Assembly: GCF_018619435.1 (NCBI RefSeq)
Contig: NZ_JAHFZF010000020.1
Coordinates: 1-64,000, forward strand
Length of the DNA: 64,000 nt
Direction of reading: 5' to 3'
Source of the DNA: Rhodoferax sp. U11-2br
GTDB lineage: Bacteria > Pseudomonadota > Gammaproteobacteria > Burkholderiales > Burkholderiaceae_C
Shown here piece after piece: positions 36,626 to 45,589 of the stretch. Under the pieces are notes generated by a model. It saw only the letters and a list, made by a program, of their open reading frames with translations. It did no database searches and was not told where the DNA came from. Numbering within the stretch: position 1 is the stretch's first letter; every line of letters begins with the position of its first letter. The translations under genes were made by a program, and so were the position numbers.

Positions 36626-38575
36626 TTGGGAACTTCATTTAACGACAAATTCGACCAGCACAGCGCTTGGCGGCGGGAGTTTGCCTTGCGCCTCAAGCTG
36701 CTGTCCCAATGGTTGAAGGACCAGGATCTGCTGGACGCCTCGGTGGAAGACCGTTTGCACCGGCTTGAAACCCAGGTGCGTGTCGACAAGGTGACGGTGG
36801 CCTTTGTTGCCGAGTTTTCGCGTGGCAAGTCGGAGTTGATCAACGCGATTTTTTTTGCGGGTTATGGTCGGCGCATCATGCCTGCCAGTGCCGGGCGCAC
36901 CACCATGTGTCCCACCGAGATGGCCTATGACCCGGAAGTCCCGCCGTGTTTGCGCCTGTTGCCCATCGAGACCCGCCTGCAGCCGCAGTCCCTCATGGAG
37001 TGGCGCTTGGCACCCGAGAAGTGGGAGCGGCTGGAGCTGGAGGTCAACAACCCGAAGCAACTGGCCGAAGCGTTTGCCAAAGTGGCAGAAACCCGTCGTG
37101 TCACGCAGGACGAGGCGCGTGCCCTGGGCTTCTGGCACAGCGACGACGGCAATGCAGTGCCTGATGCCAATGGCCTGTTGGAGGTGCCCAAGTGGCGCCA
37201 CGCCTTGATCAACATCGCCCACCCTTTGCTCAAGCAGGGCCTGGTCATTCTGGATACACCGGGCTTGAATGCGATTGGTGCCGAGCCTGAACTCACGGTC
37301 AGCCTGATCCCGCAAGCGCAGGCGGTGGTGTTTATCCTGGGTGCCGACACCGGGGTGACCCAATCTGATCTGTCGATCTGGCGTGAACACCTGGTGGAAG
37401 ACGGGCAGGACCTGTCAACACGCCTGGTGGTGCTGAACAAGATCGACACCTTGTGGGACGCACTGGACAGCCCGCAAGAGGTTCAGGCACAGATTGAGCG
37501 GCAAAAACGCGGTTCGGCCGAGATTCTGGGTATTCCCGCAGACCAAGTGGTGGCGGTGTCGGCCCAGAAAGGCCTGCTTGCCAAGGTCAAGAATGACGCA
37601 GCGCTGCTCAAACGCAGTTGCCTCGAGCAATTGGAAGATGCCTTGAGCCAGGACATCATGGGGCGGCGGCAAAAAATTCTGGGCGCAGCGGTGAGCCGTG
37701 GCATCACTGCCCTGCGCGGTGAAACCGGTCGCTGTGTGCACATCCGCCGCCGTGACCTGACCGAGCAGCTGCTGGAACTCAAAGGTTTGCAGGGCAAGAA
37801 CCAACCTGTGATCAAAAACATGCGGGCGAGGGTGGCGCAGGAGCAGGCCGAATTTGATGCTGCTGGCGTCAAGATTCACGCGGTGCGTTCGGTGCACTTG
37901 AAACTGATCCGTGAAATTTTTGGCTTGCTCGGTCCGAAGGCCCTCAAGGACGAGATGGCGCAACTGACCGCGGCGCTCAAGCAAAAAGGCTTCAAACTGG
38001 GTATCAAGCGCTCTTATGGTGAAACCTTCGAACGGCTGCGTGCCAATTTGCGCCAGGTGCATGCCAAGGGGCTCGACATCCACGCCATGTTGGCGGCTAC
38101 CTTTTTGCAACTCAACACCGAGTACGGTTTCTCGCTGCAGGTGCCTGATGAGCCCCAGATGGCGCCGTATCTGAGCGACCTGGACCTGATTGAGCGCAGC
38201 CATGTGCAATACCTCGGCATCGGCAACGCTTTCAGACTGGCACAACCCGAGTTTGCGGATCGCCTGGTGCGGGCGCTGAGCACCCGATTGCGCACTGTCA
38301 ATGAAACCGTGCTGGGAGATATTGAGGCTTGGAGCAAGTCGGCCGCTTCGCAGCTGGACTCGCAACTGCGCGAACGGCGCAAGAACTTTGTGAGGCGGCT
38401 CGAAGCGATTGACCGTATTGGCCAGGCATCGAGTGGACTCGACGAACGCATTGAGGACATTAATGCCCGCAGCACTGAGTTGGATCAGGTTGAACTCAAG
38501 CTGGTGGAGTTGACCGACTCGCTGCTGCAGATGACCACCGCCGCGCGTTTCGGGGTGGCCGTGCATGCTTCCTGA
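36626..38575 (+). CDS. Dynamin-like GTPase
   Basis: 649 residues. The GTPase domain has P-loop AEFSRGKSELINAIF, switch-region GRTTMCPTEM, DTPGLNAIGAEPE and NKIDTLWD. The C-terminal half is long helical coiled-coil (about 350-640), as in bacterial dynamins that bind membranes. The likely start is TTG 36626, preceded 4 bp away by GGAGG; the frame is open from a GTG at 36560 without a comparable SD. It overlaps mutY by 11 bp, so the two are coupled. Its job beside mutM/mutY is not known. Confidence 0.85.
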   Translation: MGTSFNDKFDQHSAWRREFALRLKLLSQWLKDQDLLDASVEDRLHRLETQVRVDKVTVAFVAEFSRGKSELINAIFFAGYGRRIMPASAGRTTMCPTEMAYDPEVPPCLRLLPIETRLQPQSLMEWRLAPEKWERLELEVNNPKQLAEAFAKVAETRRVTQDEARALGFWHSDDGNAVPDANGLLEVPKWRHALINIAHPLLKQGLVILDTPGLNAIGAEPELTVSLIPQAQAVVFILGADTGVTQSDLSIWREHLVEDGQDLSTRLVVLNKIDTLWDALDSPQEVQAQIERQKRGSAEILGIPADQVVAVSAQKGLLAKVKNDAALLKRSCLEQLEDALSQDIMGRRQKILGAAVSRGITALRGETGRCVHIRRRDLTEQLLELKGLQGKNQPVIKNMRARVAQEQAEFDAAGVKIHAVRSVHLKLIREIFGLLGPKALKDEMAQLTAALKQKGFKLGIKRSYGETFERLRANLRQVHAKGLDIHAMLAATFLQLNTEYGFSLQVPDEPQMAPYLSDLDLIERSHVQYLGIGNAFRLAQPEFADRLVRALSTRLRTVNETVLGDIEAWSKSAASQLDSQLRERRKNFVRRLEAIDRIGQASSGLDERIEDINARSTELDQVELKLVELTDSLLQMTTAARFGVAVHAS

Positions 38576-39611
38576 GTTGGTCGCGCAGAACTTTGCGCAG
38601 AGATTGGTGGACTGGCAGCGTGCCCACGGGCGGCACGACCTGCCCTGGCAGGCCACGCGCGAGCCCTACCATGTGTGGCTCTCCGAGATCATGCTGCAGC
38701 AAACCCAGGTGGTCACCGTGCGCGACTACTTCACCCGGTTTGTGGCGAGGTTTCCAAACGTGGCGGCGCTGGCGCAAGCGCCGCTGGATGATGTGCTGGG
38801 CCTGTGGAGTGGTCTGGGTTACTACAGCCGCGCCCGCAACATGCACCTGTGCGCGCTGCAGGTGATGGCCTTGCATGGGGGGGTGTTTCCCCGCACTGCG
38901 GCGCTGTTGCAGACCCTGCCGGGCATCGGCCCGTCCACGGCGGCGGCGGTGGCGTCGATCTGTTTTGGCGAACGCGTGGCGATTCTGGATGGCAACGTCA
39001 AGCGTGTGTTGACACGTTTCCTGGGTTTTGAGGCTGATCTGGCGCTCTCTGCCAACGAGCGGCTGTTGTGGCAGGAGGCCAACCGCCTGCTGCCAGAGCA
39101 TGATCTGTCCCACACCATGCCACGTTACACCCAGGCCATCATGGACCTGGGGGCTACGGTCTGCACCGCCAGAAAACCCGCCTGTGTGGTCTGCCCGTTT
39201 CACAGTCAATGTCGGGCTGAAGCTTTGGCGCGCCAGGAAGCGTTCCCGGTCAAAACCCGCAAACTCAAGCGCAGCGCGCAAACGATCTGGTTGTTGTGGG
39301 CGCAGGCGGAAGAAGGCGCGGTTTGGCTGAGCCAGCGCCCAACCCCGGGCGTGTGGGCTGGTCTGTATTGCCTGGCGCTGTTTGACGACCGGGATGCTTT
39401 GCAAGCCAGTGTGCCGCCTGCGCTACAACATCAAATGCAAGACCTGCCGGTGTCCAAACATGTGCTCACGCATAAAGACCTGTATTTGCACCCGGTGCAT
39501 GTGGTGTTGCCCAAGGTTTCACCACCTGATGTGGCGGGCGCCTGGGTGGCTGCTGAGCGTTGGCCCAGCTTGGGCCTGCCTGCGCCGATCAGGAAGCTGC
39601 TGTCGGTCTGA
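38565..39611 (+). CDS. mutY: A/G-specific adenine glycosylase MutY
   Basis: 348 residues. Seen: catalytic Glu region LSEIMLQQTQV, helix-hairpin-helix TLPGIGPSTAAAVAS, catalytic Asp/Lys region ILDGNVKRVLTRF, and the 4Fe-4S cluster cysteines (C-x6-C-x2-C-x5-C, CTARKPACVVCPFHSQC). A C-terminal NUDIX-like domain follows. It removes adenine opposite 8-oxoguanine. The last codons are duplicated 6 kb downstream next to rapZ (45521-45559). Confidence 0.97.
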   Translation: MLPELVAQNFAQRLVDWQRAHGRHDLPWQATREPYHVWLSEIMLQQTQVVTVRDYFTRFVARFPNVAALAQAPLDDVLGLWSGLGYYSRARNMHLCALQVMALHGGVFPRTAALLQTLPGIGPSTAAAVASICFGERVAILDGNVKRVLTRFLGFEADLALSANERLLWQEANRLLPEHDLSHTMPRYTQAIMDLGATVCTARKPACVVCPFHSQCRAEALARQEAFPVKTRKLKRSAQTIWLLWAQAEEGAVWLSQRPTPGVWAGLYCLALFDDRDALQASVPPALQHQMQDLPVSKHVLTHKDLYLHPVHVVLPKVSPPDVAGAWVAAERWPSLGLPAPIRKLLSV

Positions 39612-39641
39612 AGCTGGCATCCATGTCACGGTGCCGCTTGA
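39573..39641. repeat. Left direct repeat of the mutY/rapZ junction
   Basis: 69 bp, 61 identical to 45521-45589. It holds the true end of mutY and, on the minus strand, a remnant of the rapZ end. Mismatches are spread through the repeat. It marks the left edge of the siderophore cassette. Confidence 0.85.
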
Positions 39642-39642
39642 A
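39589..39642 (-). pseudogene. Remnant of the rapZ 3' end
   Basis: Minus strand encodes FKRHRDMDASFRPTAAS followed by a stop. The intact RapZ ends [17 protein letters not shown]. Only this tail is left, directly after mutY, which shows that rapZ once adjoined mutY here. Confidence 0.8.
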
Positions 39643-39729
39643 CGTCACCTAAAGCGCGTGAAACTAAGCGAAGTTGCTCTCTGCGCAACAGATGAGCACA
39701 ACCACGTGTCAAGACCCGTGTGGCTGCTA

Positions 39730-41343
39730 TCACGCTTTGCCTGCGAACCACACACTGTCGGGTGTACCGAGGCGGACGCGTTTTGACGTCGCTTTGGCCA
39801 TCCACGTCAATGCGGCTGCGCCGACAAGCGCTGTTGCGTCCACCCCTAAGCTGGAAAGGGAGGTATGGGTCCACATGCCCAAAGCGGGCACGAGCCACGC
39901 CAGCAAAGATGTGGCAGGAATGGCCAAAGTCAACGCAACGGCCATCCACAACAAATGGATGGCGGCTTGTGCCGCACCGCGTACAAATGCCCAAGTGAGC
40001 GCAGAAAAGAAGACCGCGTAGTACAGAATAGGATGCCAGGCGTTCATGTCACTGACCAGACCATGCAACCATTTGCTGCCAACGATGGTCAGCGAAACGC
40101 CGCAAATACAGCCTAAGCAAACCCCGACAGTGGCTGATGCCATGAGGCGGGTATCTAAGCGCTGGGCAGGTAATGTCTCTGCCTGTCTTGGTTTCATCTT
40201 CCTGCGGCTTTCCACCCAGAGAAGGTTTCCACTGTAGAACAGCCAGGCCCCAGCCAAGCCCAGCAGAAAATACATCCACTGAACCGCTATGCCACCAAAA
40301 GCGGCCATGTGCAGCGCGAAGAAGCTGCTGATAAATAGGCTGGGCGTGCTCTGCCGACCCGGCAGAAACTCGCTATTGACGACTTTGCCACTGTAGGGGT
40401 CAACAGCCGCAAAACCACCTCTGGCTCGCGGCGAAACTGCCGTTGTGTCCTTTCCCCAGACACGGACCAAGGCGCGTGGCCCCGTCATTTGTTGATACTG
40501 CAAGGTTGTGGGCTCGAATCCTGGCGCAAATTCCTTGACCTTGGTGATCAGTTCTATCGGTGTCAACATGGTTGCCGGGTCACGCGGGGCGGAAACCGGT
40601 TTGAACGGCCGTTGTTGCTGAAAGGCGGAGCCCCACTTGCCGTCGTGTAAGAGTTTGTCTTGCACGAGGTAGATGCCATCGTGATAGGCAAAACCTACAG
40701 ATGTCAATGCCATGACCAGATGAAAGGGCAAGCTGACAATGCCCACCACGTTGTGGGCGTCCAGCCACATGCGTTTGATGTTTTTGCCCATGCGCAAAGC
40801 AAAAAAGTCTTTGGCCAGCGAAGGCAGCAGCACAACCACTCCGGAGACCAAGGCGAGTGCGTAGAGGCCCGCAATGACGCCCATCACCCAACGATTTGGA
40901 TCACTGTCTACGGGCAGGCCCACAACACGGTGAAGCACGTCGATGAAGGTTGCCAGATGTGAGGGGTTTGACTGTGCCAGCTTTGCGACGCCTTCGGCGT
41001 CCAGCGTCGCCACATAGTGTTGTGTCGATGATTCATCGTGGTCTTCTGCCTCTGGGTCGCGCACCTGCCAACTCAGGCGGGCTGGCAGGTGTTCGGCATC
41101 CTGAAGGTGAATGGAAAAGTCTGCCGCGACCGCTGGTTGGGCGATCAGGGTTTTGACGATGAGTTGTTGGGTGTCTGCCAACGGCACAGGCTGCGTGTCG
41201 TGCGGGGGCGTGGCCCAGCGTGTTAAAGGCTCTTTGAAAACAGTCAAGGCTCCTGTGTAGAAGGCGATGAACAAGGCCATCCCGGTAACTATGCCCGTCC
41301 AGGTATGGATCGATTTGTAGATGCGTACGAAATCAGTTCTCAT
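39730..41343 (-). CDS. PepSY-domain membrane protein (PiuB/FoxB-like, iron uptake)
   Basis: 537 residues. An N-terminal membrane anchor (IYKSIHTWTGIVTGMALFIAFYTGALTVF) and four or more further membrane segments flank PepSY domains. Conserved His residues in the membrane segments (HTWTG, NVVGIVSLPFHLVMAL, FALHMAAFGG) fit haem- or metal-handling reductases of this family. Such proteins release iron from ferric siderophores at the inner membrane. It is last in the order receptor-esterase-DUF3325-DUF3649-PepSY. ATG 41343 is used; the longer frame would overlap the DUF3649 gene. Confidence 0.88.
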   Translation of the reverse strand: MRTDFVRIYKSIHTWTGIVTGMALFIAFYTGALTVFKEPLTRWATPPHDTQPVPLADTQQLIVKTLIAQPAVAADFSIHLQDAEHLPARLSWQVRDPEAEDHDESSTQHYVATLDAEGVAKLAQSNPSHLATFIDVLHRVVGLPVDSDPNRWVMGVIAGLYALALVSGVVVLLPSLAKDFFALRMGKNIKRMWLDAHNVVGIVSLPFHLVMALTSVGFAYHDGIYLVQDKLLHDGKWGSAFQQQRPFKPVSAPRDPATMLTPIELITKVKEFAPGFEPTTLQYQQMTGPRALVRVWGKDTTAVSPRARGGFAAVDPYSGKVVNSEFLPGRQSTPSLFISSFFALHMAAFGGIAVQWMYFLLGLAGAWLFYSGNLLWVESRRKMKPRQAETLPAQRLDTRLMASATVGVCLGCICGVSLTIVGSKWLHGLVSDMNAWHPILYYAVFFSALTWAFVRGAAQAAIHLLWMAVALTLAIPATSLLAWLVPALGMWTHTSLSSLGVDATALVGAAALTWMAKATSKRVRLGTPDSVWFAGKA

Positions 41344-41360
41344 GATGAAGGCGTTCTGTG

Positions 41361-41651
41361 TCAAGCCAAGCGCAGCACTGCCAAGCTCCCGCCGCTGAGT
41401 ACACTGACCGCACCCAACCACATCCAAGCTCTCGCGCCACTGACAAAAAAATAGGTACCGCTGAGCACGCCTAGCCAGATTGGCGGCACCATCCACATGG
41501 CCAGTTGGCCACGGATGGCAAAAGGCATCTCGCTGTTGAGTTGCGTGAACCAGCCGCTGCAGACGAGTGCGATGACGGCACCCAGCAGGACACCTGCCAG
41601 GGTTTTGGAGAGCCAGTCGCGCTGGATCGGTTGTGTGGTTTTCTTGGCCAT
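41361..41651 (-). CDS. DUF3649 family membrane protein
   Basis: 96 residues with about three membrane segments (WLSKTLAGVLLGAVIALVCSG, MWMVPPIWLGVLSGTYFFV and the C-terminal one). It matches DUF3649, a small protein found beside PepSY and DUF3325 genes in siderophore uptake clusters. It probably helps the inner membrane step; no function is established. Confidence 0.82.
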   Translation of the reverse strand: MAKKTTQPIQRDWLSKTLAGVLLGAVIALVCSGWFTQLNSEMPFAIRGQLAMWMVPPIWLGVLSGTYFFVSGARAWMWLGAVSVLSGGSLAVLRLA

Positions 41652-41652
41652 G

Positions 41653-41925
41653 TCATCGGCCTCGCCGCAGGCTCAACAGGGCGCCGATGTAAGGCAGCAC
41701 GGACAGGGCCAGCATCAGGGCGGTCAGGAACACAAAGGTGGCTGTCAAAAACGACATCACCTGGGCTAGGCTGAGCCAGCCGAGCACCAGCAACAGGGCG
41801 CCTAACACACGGGTCGACCGAGCTGGCCAGGACGCTGCGAGCCACCTTTGGTTGGGTGAAGCCAGGTAAATACCGCAACAACCGAGCAAAACGGAGATCA
41901 GCCCGATCAAAAAAAATGTCTGCAT
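41653..41925 (-). CDS. DUF3325 family membrane protein
   Basis: 90 residues with three membrane segments (residues about 3-22, 39-60, 65-85). It matches DUF3325, which accompanies DUF3649 and PepSY proteins in iron uptake operons. The start is ATG 41925 or TTG 41931. It ends 1 bp before the DUF3649 start. Confidence 0.8.
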   Translation of the reverse strand: MQTFFLIGLISVLLGCCGIYLASPNQRWLAASWPARSTRVLGALLLVLGWLSLAQVMSFLTATFVFLTALMLALSVLPYIGALLSLRRGR

Positions 41926-41967
41926 AGTCAATGAACGCTCTCAGGTCGACAGAGATGGCACATGCGC

Positions 41968-42879
41968 TTAAGGTTGCGCCAAAAAGAATTGCATACCTCT
42001 GGTCATGGCTGGCAACCACGCGGTGCCGTGGTCTTCCTGCGCCAGTTCGTGGTAGATCACTTGGCCCGTCCAGCCCGAGATGTTCTGAAACTGCCCAACC
42101 ATGTTGCGTGCTTCGGGAATCATGCTGCGGCTCGCGATCAAGGCGCGGAGATCTGGCGGATAACTGTCCGGTGGCGGGTCATCTTCCCGTGCGCCGACAC
42201 TGATCTGGACGCGAGGAGACACCCCCGGTGGCATCGAAGCCGGCAACTCGCTGAGCAGCTGCTTGTTCTGCCACCAAATGGATGGGCTGGATGCGATGAA
42301 TGTGGAAAAACTCGTGGGTTGGGTCAACAGCGCATGAAGCACAAACAATCCACCAAAGGAATGCCCAAATAGGGCCTGCCGCTTGTGATCGACGGGGTAA
42401 CGTGTCGCCACCAGCGGCTTGAGCTCGTTTTGGATAAAGTCCAAAAAACGGTCTGCTCCACCTTCGGATGTCAATGGGTTGGAGTCACCTGCGCCTATGG
42501 TGTAGTCGCGTCGACGTGCCGCCACATCAAAGTCTTCGTTCCCCGGATACCCAATTCCAACCACCAAGGGTGCGGTGTGCCCGGTGACCTCACTGCGGTT
42601 CGCTGCACTTCTTGCCAGAAATGCTGCAACTGGAAAAGCCGCATTGCCATCGAGCACGTAAAGAACCGGATATCCCTCTGCAGGCGCAGCTGTCGCCGGG
42701 ACGGACACAAACAGTCGGTATCGGTGGCCAGCAACGCTGGCCCGCACATCCGTTTGTTGCGCTGCTGGCAATACGACCTTGGACCAACCGCGGTTGGTCT
42801 CGGTCGCATTGGCTGGAAGCATGGTGGCCCCCAGTACCAGACCACACAGCAGCATCGTTTTATTCAAACGAGCCCGCAT
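41968..42879 (-). CDS. Siderophore esterase (IroE/BesA-like alpha/beta hydrolase), exported
   Basis: 303 residues with a signal peptide (about 1-25, ending ANA). The nucleophile elbow is GHSFGGLFVLHALL (Ser about 180) and a late EDHGTAWLPAM provides the candidate catalytic His. This is the pattern of the Fes/IroE-type esterases that cleave ferric siderophores. It starts 2 bp after the receptor stop. The substrate may be an ester siderophore such as a catecholate, but this is inferred from the family. Confidence 0.87.
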   Translation of the reverse strand: MRARLNKTMLLCGLVLGATMLPANATETNRGWSKVVLPAAQQTDVRASVAGHRYRLFVSVPATAAPAEGYPVLYVLDGNAAFPVAAFLARSAANRSEVTGHTAPLVVGIGYPGNEDFDVAARRRDYTIGAGDSNPLTSEGGADRFLDFIQNELKPLVATRYPVDHKRQALFGHSFGGLFVLHALLTQPTSFSTFIASSPSIWWQNKQLLSELPASMPPGVSPRVQISVGAREDDPPPDSYPPDLRALIASRSMIPEARNMVGQFQNISGWTGQVIYHELAQEDHGTAWLPAMTRGMQFFLAQP

Positions 42880-42881
42880 CC

Positions 42882-45047
42882 TTAGAAGTCCATCGTGGCA
42901 GATGCTGAGATGGTTCTACCCGCGCCCAGTGTCGCCATCGAGTAGCTGTCGCTGAAGCTGCCCGACCAATAATGCTTGTCAAACAAGTTGGTGACGTTGA
43001 GTCGCAGAACAGTCTTGTGACCATTCATCTTTGTGGTGTAGTGTGCACCCACATCAAGGGTTGTCCAATTGGGAATGGCTTGTTGATTGGCTGCATCCAG
43101 GTATTGGCTGCTTGTGGTGACGATCCGACCGCTGAGCGTCAGCCCGGACAGCCAGGATGTGTCCCACTCAGCGCCCAAGTTGCCTTGCCAACGTGGCACA
43201 CCAATGGCCACATTGCCGTCGTACTGGTTGTAGGCGGTTTTGGTCTGGACACCTTGAGAGTAGGTTGCGCCGCCAAGCAAACGAACGTTGTGTGTCAGCT
43301 GTCCAAAGGTGTTCCACTCTAAGCCACGGACCCGCTTTTCGCCCTCATCGGAGTACGTCGGGTTGCTGCTGCTACCCAGCGCGATCAAGGTCGGCTTGGT
43401 GATTTCGAACAAGCTGGCTGTGTTGGTGAAGACCCCGGCGTCCCACTTAACACCGACTTCCTTTTGCTCTGTCTTATAGGGCGCAAAGACCACGTTTTTG
43501 TTGGTCGCCAAGACATCCGTGACCGTATCGCCTTTGCTCAAGCCCTGAACATAATTGGCATAGAGCGACACAGTCGGCCCCCAAGGTTTGACAACCACGC
43601 CCACTGCTGGCGTGACGGCACTTTTATCGTACTGCGCCGTCACTGCACCTGTCGTCGCGTTGTAGTTGGTTGTTTTGACCGTTTGATGGCGCAATCCCAA
43701 CGTCAGCTTAACCTTGTCCTCCATGAAAGACAGCGTATCCATTAGGCCCAGGCTGGACAGAGTCGTGTCACTGGTTTTGGGTGCTGTGCTCGGCGACGCA
43801 GGCATAACCAGCGTGGTTACCGGGTTGTAAATGTTCGAGGTGGTACTGACTGAGTTGGTGGCCGAGCCGCTCTCCTGCTCCAAATTGGTGGCTTGCAACA
43901 CCAGCTCATGCCCCACCGTACCGGTGGAAAAACGAGAGCGTAGTCCAGCCTCGGCAGACACGCTGTCGGTGTAAGAGCGGGTGCCATTGGTTGCGGCGGT
44001 GAAATTGCCATTGGCGGCGATGTTGCGCGCATGGGTTCCATTGATGAACCCCGACTGTTCGAAACCCATCACACCCACACCAACAAAAGCAGAGAGCTGC
44101 TGGTTGATGGTGTACTCAGCCCGCGCCATCACCGCCTTGGTCTCCAAGGTGCCACTGGCGCCCGGGAAGAGGTTGGTACTGGGATCAAGTGCGCTTGGTA
44201 TGGGGGTATTGTTCTGGAACCAGTACATGGCCGACGTCCCACCTGAGAACGACTCTTTGCTGTAATAGGCATCCAGCGATGCGGTTAGATCATCGCCGCG
44301 ATAGTCAAATGCGCCTGACAGGAACTCGCGTTTTTTGGACTGACCATTCAGCTCAGCGTCACCATCGCTGTAGGTCCCGTTGATGCGGACACCCAGTTCC
44401 TTGCGCTCCCCAAATCGGCGTCCCAGGTCAATGCTTGTGCCCGTTTGACTCTCCGACTGGTAGCCCACGGACATGCGTGTTAATGGCTCATCATCAGCGC
44501 GTTTGGGCACCAAATTGATGACGCCGCCCACACCGCCTCCGGGGGCCATACCACCAAAAAGTGCGCTGGGGCCCTTGAGAACCTCAACGCGCTCTACGAA
44601 TTCCAGCGGCACATGGCCAATGGGCGTCAAGCCATACATGCCATTGATCGCGAGCTCGGAAGAGCTGACATCAAATCCCCGAATCCGATAGTTTTCGTAT
44701 GAGTGTCCGCTGGACGTTGTAAAACGGACCGCTGGATCGTTGGCCATGACGTCTGCCACAGTGCGCGCCTGCTGGTCCTCAATCAGCTCAGCGGTATAGC
44801 TGGTCAGGTTAAATGGCGTGTCCATGACACTTTGATTTCCCAAGGCGCCAAGGCGGGCGCCCGTGGCGACCTGCCCGCCCGCATAGGTGCTGGGCAAATC
44901 AGCCGGTTTCTCAGCGTTGGCCGAGACATTGACCACTTGCAATGTGGCTTGGTTGTCGGTGTCTGTTGTGGACGCTGATTGGGCCAAAGCCCATGAAGGC
45001 AGAGTCAGCATGCCCATCGCCAGAGCGATCGGGGTCATTCGCAGCAT
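42882..45047 (-). CDS. TonB-dependent ferric siderophore receptor
   Basis: 721 residues. A signal peptide (1-22) precedes a plug domain (DTPFNLTSYTAELIEDQQARTVADVMANDPAVRFT; YRIRGFDVSSSELAINGMYGLTP; ERVEVLKGPSALFGG) and a 22-strand-type barrel ending in F (SASATMDF). It looks like the FhuE/FpvA subgroup. No N-terminal signalling domain is present, so it does not act through an anti-sigma factor. It is the first gene of the cassette; a candidate Fur-type site lies upstream at 45324-45350. Confidence 0.94.
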   Translation of the reverse strand: MLRMTPIALAMGMLTLPSWALAQSASTTDTDNQATLQVVNVSANAEKPADLPSTYAGGQVATGARLGALGNQSVMDTPFNLTSYTAELIEDQQARTVADVMANDPAVRFTTSSGHSYENYRIRGFDVSSSELAINGMYGLTPIGHVPLEFVERVEVLKGPSALFGGMAPGGGVGGVINLVPKRADDEPLTRMSVGYQSESQTGTSIDLGRRFGERKELGVRINGTYSDGDAELNGQSKKREFLSGAFDYRGDDLTASLDAYYSKESFSGGTSAMYWFQNNTPIPSALDPSTNLFPGASGTLETKAVMARAEYTINQQLSAFVGVGVMGFEQSGFINGTHARNIAANGNFTAATNGTRSYTDSVSAEAGLRSRFSTGTVGHELVLQATNLEQESGSATNSVSTTSNIYNPVTTLVMPASPSTAPKTSDTTLSSLGLMDTLSFMEDKVKLTLGLRHQTVKTTNYNATTGAVTAQYDKSAVTPAVGVVVKPWGPTVSLYANYVQGLSKGDTVTDVLATNKNVVFAPYKTEQKEVGVKWDAGVFTNTASLFEITKPTLIALGSSSNPTYSDEGEKRVRGLEWNTFGQLTHNVRLLGGATYSQGVQTKTAYNQYDGNVAIGVPRWQGNLGAEWDTSWLSGLTLSGRIVTTSSQYLDAANQQAIPNWTTLDVGAHYTTKMNGHKTVLRLNVTNLFDKHYWSGSFSDSYSMATLGAGRTISASATMDF

Positions 45048-45520
45048 TGTGTTTTCCCTTTAAATAAACACTGGCTGGCGAAGGCTGGCTGATGTTGTTG
45101 GTTTACTTTGTCTAAATACCATTCCGGATGGCAGGGGTCGTTAGCAAGAGGTGGTCGTGTCAAGGACACGTTCCCAAACTGGCCATTGGCCGAGCAGTTC
45201 AGCGCCTGTGACTTGTTCTACAGAACGCGTCAAATCGTGATCGGCACATGGCACCGATGCCCGGCTTTGTGTGCCTTCGCAACCCTTGCTCAGACGACTC
45301 TGAGCATCTGGAATAGATAGCATTGTAAATGAGATAAATTGTCATTTACAGGATCCATTCCACGCAAAGTTGGCCTTTTTGACCGCGACTTTTGGGTCAA
45401 TATGCAGAAGGCTGGGGTCTGGATAGACTTAGCCGTGATCTCTGCCGATTGAAACTCACCGCATCAATGGTTGCTGCTTGCGTTGGAGCACCAAGGCGAT
45501 GATTGGCGCAGTCGACGTAC
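45048..45520. other. Non-coding stretch between receptor gene and right direct repeat
   Basis: 473 bp. It contains the dyad/promoter described above. Short frames on both strands are seen, none with a recognisable family or SD. No further repeat or RNA gene is evident to me. Confidence 0.6.
45322..45350 (-). promoter_or_regulatory. Candidate Fur-type dyad overlapping a promoter for the receptor gene
   Basis: A perfect inverted repeat: TGTAAATGA / TCATTTACA with a 9-bp spacer (45324-45350). Its centre matches 16 of 19 bases of an AATGAGAAT-N-ATTCTCATT Fur site. On the minus strand TGTAAA (45345-45350) and TACAAT (45322-45327) are 17 bp apart, a plausible -35/-10 pair under the dyad. It lies 277 bp upstream of the receptor start, so a long leader is implied. 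Confidence 0.6.
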
Positions 45521-45559
45521 GGCCTGTCTGCCGCCATCAGGATGCTGCTGTCGGGCTGA
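45521..45559 (+). pseudogene. Remnant of the mutY 3' end
   Basis: Plus strand encodes [12 protein letters not shown] and a stop, against GLPAPIRKLLSV and a stop in the intact mutY. It is in the same frame and ends at the same place. Confidence 0.8.
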
Positions 45560-45589
45560 AGCGGGCATCCATTTCACGGTGCCGCTTGA
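45521..45589. repeat. Right direct repeat of the mutY/rapZ junction
   Basis: 69 bp matching 39573-39641 at 61 positions. It holds the end of the intact rapZ gene and the remnant of the mutY end. Confidence 0.85.

Noticed and set aside
45141..45323. A 60-codon minus-strand frame downstream of the Fur-type dyad
   Set aside because: Its ATG touches the dyad and lies upstream of the expected transcription start, there is no SD, and the product matches nothing I know.
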